Assembly: GCA_018398765.1 (NCBI GenBank)
Contig: JAHBMJ010005110.1
Span: 1 to 22,500, forward strand
Reading direction: 5' to 3'
Origin: Chromera velia
Taxonomy: Eukaryota; Sar; Chromeraceae
Length of the DNA stretch: 22,500 nt
In this document: one piece after another, positions 1 through 8,895 of the stretch
How the letters are laid out: each line of letters starts with the position of its first letter
How positions within the stretch are numbered: the stretch's first letter is position 1
The notes under the pieces: model-generated
What the model was told of the DNA's origin: nothing
Database searches by the model: none
Seen by the model: the letters and a program-made list of their open reading frames with translations, nothing else
Program-made: the position numbers and the translations under genes

Positions 1-37
<37 letters not shown>

Positions 38-62
38 ATGACACTGTGTGTCTGTATATATG

Positions 63-101
<39 letters not shown>

Positions 102-300
102 ATGTGTGTGTGTGTGTGTGTGTATATATACGTTTATGTGTGTGTGTGTATGTGTGTGTGTGTGTGTGTGTATATATACGTTTATGTGTGTGTGTGTATG
201 TGTGTGTGTGTGTGTGTGTGCATATATATGTATGTGTGTGCGTGTGTGTGTGTATGTGTCTAGGTATATGTGTGTATGTATATATGTGTGTCCGTACACG
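1..300. repeat. Compound (TG)n/(TA)n microsatellite with a 48-bp higher-order period
   Basis: The stretch is almost entirely alternating TG and TA. Within it a block (short TA run, cgttta, then two TG runs separated by TATG) recurs with a period of 48 bp, clearest at 123-170 and 171-218. A diverged copy follows at about 219 and a looser one precedes at about 75. All open frames here are Cys-Val or Tyr-Ile repeats and are not genes. The array continues off the left edge of the window. Confidence 0.95.
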
Positions 301-766
301 TATGTGCTACACTGAGTGAAACGCAGGCAGGGGTTGCCATGCAGGTCTGGCACCGGTCTGCTCAGGCTGTCTAAGAAACGAGGATGTTCACTGCAGTAAA
401 ATAGAATTAAATGTTTGAATACTAATATATGTGTTCTTTCTATTTTTTGTCCGCTTCATACCACTTTATAGGATAGAAGCTGCGACATGCTGCGTCACAT
501 GAATAGCTAGGTTTTAGCAAAAATTCCAGTAAAAATTTTAGAAATGGTCTAGAAAATGGTTTAATCTTCTCTAAAATATTTTAAGAATGGGCTATACGGT
601 CTACGTCTAACACTGGCAGATAGTGTACGATTTATTTAGTTCACTGAGTTCAGATAAACAAAGATGTACTTTTAATGGTTGTGATATTCTCAATTTCTCG
701 TTCAGAGCGTTGTCCACTTGTTTATACAAAGACTTGTAGCATTAAAGTCGCTTAGTAATTACATCT
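301..766. other. AT-rich intergenic spacer and 3' flank of the minus-strand hydantoinase gene
   Basis: No coding signal is visible on either strand. The spacer is richer in A and T than the genes to its right. It must hold the 3' UTR and polyadenylation site of the minus-strand gene ending at 767, but I cannot identify a specific signal. Confidence 0.6.
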
Positions 767-3700
767 TCAGCGTTTTTTTTTTTTTTCAACGCTGAACTCG
801 TCGAAGACTGAAAACGACTCGCGCGCTCTCGGAAAAGAGTCTGGATGTTCACAGACGCTGCACCACGTGTCTTGATCAAATCCAAAAGCTGATGGTCCAA
901 CCGCCTGCAACGCCTCTTCCGTCTCCATCGCCTGCGGTGAGCACAGACAAAGAACGGACCCTCGAGTCCCTGGATGCACACGCTCAGTGGTGTGAGGGAG
1001 GCCCGTGCGGGAGTCGACAAAGGCAAGCAGATCGGGAGTTATGCCCAACGTTTTGCCCGCACATTTCGCAGTGTCTCCTCCACCCCTCAGGGCCTCCTCT
1101 AGCTCCTCAGAGGGATGCAACTCCCTCAAACGTACAAACTCGTTTTGCGCAATCAACTCAAACTTCCTTTCCTTCCCCTCTAGCTCTTGCAGGGCCACCA
1201 CACGAATCGTGAATCTGGCCGTGTCCTTGGGAACCACACTGAGCACTTTTGCCTTCTCAACCAACACCCTCCCCCCTGTGCATTTGACAATTGCTTCGGC
1301 AGGGGAGTGGTCAAAGAAATCATCCTTTCCTTTCTGATCTTCAACGCCCCCTCCGCCTTGGGGCTTACCTGCAGAGCGAACAACAGCCCGGCCTATCTGC
1401 CAACACAGGGATATGGTCCGAGGGACGGTCTTCCTGACTAGATCAGCTCCCCGCAATGCAGGCAGACAGATCATTTGGAACCCCCCCATCTTCCCAATGT
1501 CCTTCCCGAGCGCAATTTCGAGCATCTCACCCGCCCCCATCCCCAGCTTCTCCCCCTTTCCTTTCTTCAGAAATGAACGAACGCGGTCCTCCACCTCCTC
1601 TTCCGTGTCCAAACGGACCACACACTTGTCGTCATGCCTCCACCTGAAATTTGCGGCCCCGCAAGGAGCCAACGGGTGCCCAAGGATGCAGGGCAGCCAG
1701 TGACCGATGCGAGGAAACGCCCTTCCCATTCCGTCGCAATCAAGCACCGGCTTACCGGCAAGTGCGGCTATGACCATCGGCTCTATCGAATTCAACCCTC
1801 CAATCTCCGCACATGCAACCCCTTTATACTCTTCCATCGACCCCAACAGCCCCTCGCCCTCTGTACCCGAGACTGAAGTTTCCATCTCCACATCCGGACT
1901 TCCGAAATAGGCGGGATTCACAAACAGACTCTCTGAGTGCTCTGGACCCTCAAACCTCTCACGGGGAGCCACGCAGATCTTCCTGCCTCCCCTCAGAGTT
2001 GCCAGTGCTCTGAGCTTTCCGTGATACGGATCTCCACCCCCCCCACTTCCGAGTACCCCCGCCCCGATTGCAATGAACTCTATGTCTCTCTCTGAAACCA
2101 CCCACTCTCCCTTCTGGTTGAATCGAACAGGCCGCTCGGCCTCCTTGTACAGCTGCTGGAGGGCCTGCACACTTTGGTCTTCTGCTAGAGAGTCTGAGGG
2201 AGACTTCATCATCTCACCAACCGACTGAGAATTGGGAGTACCGGAAACAATCACCTCTTCCTCTGCCGGCAACAAATGCTCTGCCCCCTGTCTATGTCTT
2301 TCCCCACCACTCCCCTTTAAAATCAAAGAACTGAGCATCAGCCTGCCTGCCATTCGCACACTGAGACGAACAGTCCCATTGTTCAAGTAGGCAAGTTTTC
2401 TCTCATCAAACCTGACCTCCCTCACAGACAAAGGATCTGCGTGACGCTTCTCAACAGCAAGCGAGCGCACTTTGTTTCCGATCTGCTCACGCAACTCTGC
2501 CCGTTTACTCCCTGTGTAATTCTCAACCGACGTATCAAGGGACGCACTCACCGAGAGCATCGTTGCCCCAAACGCATTCGCGACTGCGTAGTGTTCAGGA
2601 ACAATCACTCTCCCGATTCCCTCAGGAAGTCGGCAGTCGAGGTCCCCTGCCTCAATCAGACAGGTGCCCCCCCCCACCAACACGAGATCATAAACCCTCA
2701 TCCTCCTCCCCTCCTCTATCTCCTCGCTATCTCGAGGATGCACAGCGTCGATCCCACTCAGCATACGCTGAAGCATCTGCTCGTATCCCGCCACAACGTC
2801 CTCCTCGGACACGCGCTCCAAAAGAAGGTCAGGTTCATACCTTCCCCCCCCCCCTCCCTGCAACCATTCTGGGATCGGCTCTCTTCGACGGAGCTTTCGG
2901 GCAATCATCAAATCAGTCGTTGTGCATGTGTTGCCTCCATACACGATCGCCTCTGAGGAAAGTCGCAGAGCCACGCTCGTCGAGAGCAGCCTTTTTGTGG
3001 TCAGGTCAAACACCGTGCCTGTCCCGAGAGAAAAACTGAACACCTCTGGCACGTGCAGGTTCGTCACCACTCCCCCCAACTCTGCAGTTCCAACTCTCTC
3101 CCGTGGCTCCAGGTCAGTCACCACCCCCACGTCCGTCGTTGTGCCTCCAATGTCCTGCACAATCACATGCCGAGCGGAGGGATGCACCATCGAGGCCCCC
3201 CCTCGCATGCTGTTGGTGCCTCCACTCGAAAAACAAAAAATCGGATACTCACACGCCTGCTCAGTCTGACACACAGTGCCGTCATTGCATGTCAGAAGGA
3301 GCTCTGCATTTGGAAAATCGCAACGATCGCGAATGGCCGTCTCAAAGGCGGAGAGGGTTCGCAATGCGAGGGGCCTCAGACTAGCGTTGAGGATCCCCCC
3401 ATTCTCCCTCTCTAGTATTCCATGGGGGCCTATCTGATGCCCGAGGGTCACACGGGCAGAGGGAACGGCCTCTCGTATCCATTCTCCGACTGTGTGCTCC
3501 TGCGAAGGGTTCAGGGAGTCAACAAAAACGCCCGTCACAGCAAAATTGTTTACACCCCGGGAAGCCATTTCAGTTGCGTATTCAAAAATCTCCTCTCTAC
3601 AAAGCTGTCCCTTCTGCGTCTCTGCCTGCCCCCCTTCCGAGTCCTCTGGGTCATGCGCCTCCCCCAAGACCCCCAGGGGTGTTCGTTTGTCAAACTGGAA

Positions 3701-4195
3701 CCCCCCCTCTGCAAACAGGGCGCCTCTCTGCACCTGCTTTCCATTGCACTTCAACGTGAACGTGCATGCGTCAGAGCACTCCACGACTTTTCGAATCTCA
3801 GGATGCCACCCAGAGAAGGGGGGGGTGGCGTGAGAGGTCAGACCACACAGACGGACGACTCCCACCGGAAGAAGTCCCCGTCTCTGCAGCACTGCGTTGA
3901 GGAAGTGAGTCGTCCCCACCGCAACGCACCGAATAGAACCGCGGTCAAAATCAGGGCCCAATTTTGCCACTGCACCTGACACGCAGTCGGCCACTCCAGT
4001 GATGACGTCAGGGGATGCAGGGCTCTTGTGTGCAGAGAGCGGGCGCGTCTCTGTGGAGGGATCGGACAACCAGGGCACAACCATTGCGTCGCAGTTGGTC
4101 CCGCCAACGTCCACTCCTATGACCGTGACATCCATTTTCGGTCCCATTCTTGGATCACCTATCTGCTGCTGAGTGCTACGCTCTTCTCGCACCAT
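767..4195 (-). CDS. Hydantoinase/oxoprolinase (HyuA-like) - DUF917 fusion protein
   Basis: This is one uninterrupted frame of 1,142 codons plus stop. Residues about 21-560 form a hydantoinase A/oxoprolinase region: the N-terminal nucleotide-binding motif GVDVGGTN lies at 27-34, GGTN at 325-328 and DIGGTTTDVG at 348-357. A poorly conserved linker with acidic and serine-rich stretches follows. Residues about 700-1120 form a DUF917 domain starting at GAGVLGSGGGGDPYHG (711-726). In bacteria these are usually neighbouring genes; fused versions of about 1,000 residues are known in fungi. The family hydrolyses hydantoin- or oxoproline-type rings with ATP, and DUF917 has been linked to S-methyl-thiohydantoin desulfurization; the substrate here is unknown. 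HyuB is absent. Start: an in-frame TGA at 4274-4276 closes the frame and the first ATG is at 4195. ATGs at 4147 and 4135 have better context (A at -3, G at +4), and homology begins at 4135. The gene has no introns, unlike its neighbour. A 14-A run precedes the stop. Confidence 0.9.
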   Translation of the reverse strand: MVREERSTQQQIGDPRMGPKMDVTVIGVDVGGTNCDAMVVPWLSDPSTETRPLSAHKSPASPDVITGVADCVSGAVAKLGPDFDRGSIRCVAVGTTHFLNAVLQRRGLLPVGVVRLCGLTSHATPPFSGWHPEIRKVVECSDACTFTLKCNGKQVQRGALFAEGGFQFDKRTPLGVLGEAHDPEDSEGGQAETQKGQLCREEIFEYATEMASRGVNNFAVTGVFVDSLNPSQEHTVGEWIREAVPSARVTLGHQIGPHGILERENGGILNASLRPLALRTLSAFETAIRDRCDFPNAELLLTCNDGTVCQTEQACEYPIFCFSSGGTNSMRGGASMVHPSARHVIVQDIGGTTTDVGVVTDLEPRERVGTAELGGVVTNLHVPEVFSFSLGTGTVFDLTTKRLLSTSVALRLSSEAIVYGGNTCTTTDLMIARKLRRREPIPEWLQGGGGGRYEPDLLLERVSEEDVVAGYEQMLQRMLSGIDAVHPRDSEEIEEGRRMRVYDLVLVGGGTCLIEAGDLDCRLPEGIGRVIVPEHYAVANAFGATMLSVSASLDTSVENYTGSKRAELREQIGNKVRSLAVEKRHADPLSVREVRFDERKLAYLNNGTVRLSVRMAGRLMLSSLILKGSGGERHRQGAEHLLPAEEEVIVSGTPNSQSVGEMMKSPSDSLAEDQSVQALQQLYKEAERPVRFNQKGEWVVSERDIEFIAIGAGVLGSGGGGDPYHGKLRALATLRGGRKICVAPRERFEGPEHSESLFVNPAYFGSPDVEMETSVSGTEGEGLLGSMEEYKGVACAEIGGLNSIEPMVIAALAGKPVLDCDGMGRAFPRIGHWLPCILGHPLAPCGAANFRWRHDDKCVVRLDTEEEVEDRVRSFLKKGKGEKLGMGAGEMLEIALGKDIGKMGGFQMICLPALRGADLVRKTVPRTISLCWQIGRAVVRSAGKPQGGGGVEDQKGKDDFFDHSPAEAIVKCTGGRVLVEKAKVLSVVPKDTARFTIRVVALQELEGKERKFELIAQNEFVRLRELHPSEELEEALRGGGDTAKCAGKTLGITPDLLAFVDSRTGLPHTTERVHPGTRGSVLCLCSPQAMETEEALQAVGPSAFGFDQDTWCSVCEHPDSFPRARESFSVFDEFSVEKKKKR
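773..786 (-). repeat. A14 homopolymer (sense strand) at the 3' end of the hydantoinase-DUF917 ORF
   Basis: Fourteen T on the plus strand give four Lys codons directly before the final Arg and stop. One base fewer would replace the end with a 10-residue tail stopping near 742; one base more would stop within a few codons. The exact C-terminus therefore depends on the homopolymer length being correct. Confidence 0.9.
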
Positions 4196-4913
4196 GCAAT
4201 TTTCTCTCAAACGGTCAGCGGAAGCTTCTGTAGGACGGCATCGATAAATTGACTGCCGTCTCCTTTCCTCCAATCAAGTACTGTCCTGCATGAGCAGGAT
4301 ACATCCCGTCGGCTGCTGAAAGTCAGAAAGCAGGAAGGAACAGCATATATACGCACACACATGTGTCTGGGAATATAGCTATCAACCCGATCACAGTCCA
4401 TGCCAGCTAGTCTGTTGTGTTGCCCGGCGGAGACAAAAGGAGACGGGAGGACGAGCTAGACATGCATTGACATTCTCGGACGATTCTTTTTTTGCGACGA
4501 AATTTGCGTCAGGGGTGACAAGACAACCTGCAGGGGCGTTGCTATACGTCACTCCTCTTTTCGCGCGCTTGCGCGTCTTGGCCCGTCTACGTACGCGTAT
4601 ATACGCGTTCGTTTGTGATCATTTGGAATCGATCTCGATCTGCCAAAGTTCGAATGCTTTAATTGTTAGGGAGCCCTATAGCTTCAGAAAGGCGGAGCAG
4701 CAAACAACTGCCACAAACAATTACCGACGAACACCGATCTTCTTTCTCTTGCTACAATTACAAGCGTTTTTTCTGAACAGGAGCTGTTTTTACGAACGAA
4801 TAATAAAATCTTTTGGATCAACGGTGGCATCCGAAATACCCGCTGCCACTTCTTGTAGTACTCTGACAGTCTCACAAGCCTTGCAGGTGTCAGCTTGAGA
4901 GAATTCCAGGGTC
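4196..4913. promoter_or_regulatory. Divergent intergenic region between hydantoinase-DUF917 (-) and GDH2 (+)
   Basis: About 0.7 kb separates two divergently transcribed genes, so both promoters and 5' UTRs should lie here. Visible candidates are a TATATA-containing stretch at about 4343-4350, oriented usefully for the minus gene, and a CG-rich block at 4560-4613 with a perfect palindrome for the plus gene. No transcription start can be assigned from sequence alone. Small open frames in this region look random. Confidence 0.6.
4593..4608. promoter_or_regulatory. Perfect 16-bp palindrome ACGCGTATATACGCGT
   Basis: Two inverted ACGCGT hexamers flank a central TATA in the divergent promoter region, about 305 bp upstream of the GDH2 start codon. 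A CG-rich segment (cgcgcgcttgcgcg) lies just before it at about 4562. ACGCGT is the MluI cell-cycle box core in yeast; using it as a site here is inference. A dimeric transcription factor site is the simplest reading. Confidence 0.5.
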
Positions 4914-7900
4914 ATGATTCCCCTGGCACAAGCAGCGGGGTCCCAACTGCTGCGAGTGGGGAGTCGCGTCGCTCCCCGGTCTCTTGCATGTTTGGTTGTT
5001 CCCTTGCGTCGTCTTTCTGTCTCTTCTTTCCTCTGCTCTGACGGTAATGCGAAGCCGGTGCGGATTGACAGAGCCGTCGGGCACTTTGGCGACTCACAAA
5101 CGCTTTCGCAAATCACCCCTGACCCTCGACCCATGCACGAGAGGTACCAGAGTCAATTCGAAAAGGTCAAAAGGATTCTGAAGGAGACTGACCTCTTCTC
5201 CAAGGCGGTCATTGATGAGGAGACACACGAGTACTACTCCAACCTGGGCCTGAACGAGTACTACTTCCAGACCTCCTCCCCTCAAATGATTGCCACAAAC
5301 CTCCAGGTCAGTCGGAACGCGAAACACCAGATCCCCCATGCATCCAGACCAACTTGATCTCCCTCCATGCCTTCAATTGTGATTCTCGATATTTCCCCCT
5401 TCCCCGATACACCCCGTCCCTCAAGCCCGATCAACCAGTTGCTGGCTAACATCTGAAAAGGGTTGATCAGTGCGTCGTTGATTCACTCACCGACGCGGTG
5501 CCTTTTTTCCTTCAGCTGTCCTACTGTCATCTAATAACCCTTGCTGCGACCTATATAAGAACTGCCTCTTCCTCTCTTCTTTCGCACTTGCGTGACATTC
5601 TGGAAGGACTTACCTCCCAAGTATTCCCATTCTGTATGCCGACCTCCAGATCCGGCAGCCATCGCGTTTCAGGGATATGCACGGTGAATGGATGAAAATG
5701 TCGTTGAAGTTTCTTCAGGGAGCGCTTGCATCTAGAGGTTCTGCAACAGGCAATTGCAACACCATCATCTCTCCGTGGATTCAGCTTATTAACGCATATA
5801 TGAAAACAAACTCAGTGCCACCTAGCACACAAAAACTGGTGCAAACATCCGCATTTACTGAAAGTCTGCACTCGTTCGTGTGGTGATTCCAACGTGTGTG
5901 TGTGCAGTGTGTGATCGCCGCGAAGCTCCTGAACGTGGCCTCGAAGAACGATCTCTTCCCGGTGATCCGCTCGGAGACGGCGGACGAGGTCTTCTGGATG
6001 TGCCAGAGCTCCCTTCTCCACCGGAAGCAGTCCCAGAACTACGTCGTGGAGAGGGAGCTCGAGAAGGAGTACCTCGGCATTTCGGGAGACGGCCTTCCTT
6101 GGAGAATGCAGTGCTACAGGTGGGGGGGGGGGCAGTTCCGTGGGAGAGGTGAAGGAGGACGCAGGAAAGAAAAGACAGGGATCATGGATTCGCGTATAAA
6201 GAACGCAGGAAGGTAAAGACGGGCCTCGAGGCATACGGTCTGGCTGTCTCTCCCCCATTCTTTCTCCGTGTGTGTGCGTGTGTGCGCGCGCGCGGGTCAA
6301 CGATGTTCTCCATCGTTGCGTCCTCATCTGGGTTGTGTTTTTGGTTGTTTCGACCCACTATGCAGTTCTGCAGCGTGCATTTACTTCTGTTGCTGCACTG
6401 TTTGTGTGTGTGCGCGCAGATCTACAGGGTGCATCTTCGATGAAGGCAAGGGGAGGTCGGAGCGCCTGAGGACCTACTTTCTTCAGAAACCCGAGTGGCC
6501 TGTTGATCCTTCGGAGGTTTGTCTTCTTCTTTTCTTTTTTTTCTTTTTGACTTCTTCTCCGTCTGCAGATCAGAGAAATCATAAACAGGGTCCTGTTCAG
6601 AGAGTCCCCCGACTTTCCAAAGCAATCTGTGAACAGAGAAAGAGGCAAACGGGAGTGACATTAAGTCGGGTTGTTCAAAATAATCACATGCATCTGTGTG
6701 AAGAGAAGGCTGAGGCTATGAAGACAACCTCATTACCACTTGATCGCCGAGATCAAATTAAATTGAAAGGAGAATCGACCCTCTGGGATCTCTGCTCTTG
6801 GGTCGCCTTCTTTCTTCCCTCTCCCTCTCACTCTTTCCCCGATCAAAGGGGAAACACAGAGAGAGGAGAGGGTTCATGTGGACTTGTCGGGAAGGACCGA
6901 GCCCAACCTTGAAATCAAGATTTCTTTATTTCTGACTGATAGATTTAAAAAAACACAGGACACTCCCTTAACTGACTTTCTCCTAGACTGGCAGAAAGAC
7001 TTCATGTGCATTTGTGTAAAGGAAAAGAGAGAGGACCCCTTCATGAAATAGCTAGGACGAAGAGAAATTTGTCGCGAAAGACTTTTATTGTGCCCCTTCA
7101 TTCCCGGTCTTTTCGCTGCACTTCTCGTCTTCCCACAAAAAGCACCCCAGGGACCGGAGTTACCTTTGCTTTCTGTGTCATCCCTTCCTCTTCCCACTCT
7201 GCTTGCACTACCACCCTCGCCCCCTTTGCACTTTCCGCATCTCCAGGTGAGTCCCTACGAGACTTCGTACGAGAAGGTAGCGGATGTGTACTTCGAAGCC
7301 AACAAAAGGGGAACGGCAACGGAGAGAATCTACACGAAACTCAACGCACAAGTCTGCTCAGACCTCACGGGACTCCAACTCTTTACCCATATCGTCAGTC
7401 AGTCTATCAGGCAGTTAGTTGCGTGAGGACAGGGCATGTAAGCATGCATGCGTGTGCACGGAGAGACGCAACGAGTGCGGCCGCGTTTTTGTCTGCCTGC
7501 ATTCTCGCACAGTTCCTGCCGTCCCCATCGTTCGTGCGTGCATCCATCCGTCTTTATACAAACCCACGTAATCGCCCGACTTGTTGCTTCGTTTCGCCTC
7601 GTCTACGCTTCAATGCATCCCGTTTTGTTTGGGTTTTCCTTCCAGACCATTCACTTTTCCTTCCATCTCTCCCTCTCTCTGTCCCCCCGTCTTCTTGGTC
7701 GTTTTATTTTTTTAAATGTTTTCTTTTGTCATTTTATTTCTTTGATTGTTTGTTTTCTTTCAGGAACCTCGGGGTGGAGGTTTCCGTCTCGATCTCGCGT
7801 TTCGTCGTTCTCCCTTCTCTCGCGAGTTCTTCTCGACAGTAGGGGACACGATCTCCATGTGGGGATTCTTCTCTCAGAGAAAGTGAGTCAAGTTGTAAGG

Positions 7901-7993
7901 ATGGGATTCGGGGAACAGATGATTTTTTTTTTCCGCCTTCTCCGCTATGAACCTGAAGGCGTGCATGTCGATGCTGAAACATAAGCTTTCCCT

Positions 7994-8042
<49 letters not shown>

Positions 8043-8832
8043 GTCTCTGTCCGAAGAAATATAAAGGAGGACAAAAGGAGAACACGAATAAAGTGTCTAC
8101 CTGTCGCTGTCCCGTTGCAGATATGTTGAACCCCTCGCCAATGGGGTCACGATGACGACCTTCTTTCTGGAAGAACTTCCGGCAGGCAAGTCAACTGTCT
8201 TCTCTTTTTTGTCTGTTCCTTCCTTGGGGTGGACGCAGAGGGAGAGGGGAGACGGGCGGGCTAATGGCAAGGATGTTTCTCGTGTTTCTCTATATCTGCC
8301 TGCATTCCTGGCCGTTCAAATTAGTCATTTCCCCTTTCTGTCTGCTTCTGCCTTGTGCAAGCTTGTGAAAAGTCGTGCTTTCGTGTGCAAACATCTGGAG
8401 TGACCATGACTCTGTCCCTGCGTGTGTTTGCGTGCGTGTGTGTGCAGATGACGAGCCCCATGAGTTTGCAGACGTGAGGCAAATCGAAATGACGAAAAGG
8501 TTGGTCACCAAAAAGTGGGGAAACATGTTGAAGGTGAATGGTGTTTAGTGAGAATCCTTCCCCATCCCTTCCCCTCGTTCCCTCTCTTCCACTCCATCTC
8601 TTTTTTTCTTTTTTTTGGTCCCTGCGATTCAGACTCGCTATCTCCGCTCCGTTCGGGCATGCCCGTCTACTGCGCTCATGTGGCTGAGTCACGTATGTGT
8701 GTGTGTGCATGGATGCAGAGTGGAGAGGCTCGTGAAGGCCATCCAAATGCAGTTCCTCCTCCCACGATCTGACTACACAGAGATGGCACAGGTCTGCAGG
8801 CATGTAATACAGCTCTGTCTCTCTTCAGTGGG

Positions 8833-8895
<63 letters not shown>

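Noticed and set aside
2-319. Overlapping open frames of Cys-Val and Tyr-Ile repeats at the left edge
   Set aside because: They are translations of a TG/TA microsatellite.
7006-7842. A 278-codon plus-strand open frame
   Set aside because: It runs through two GDH2 exons in the wrong frame and through introns; the exons at 7247-7393 and 7764-7882 read as GDH2 in other frames.
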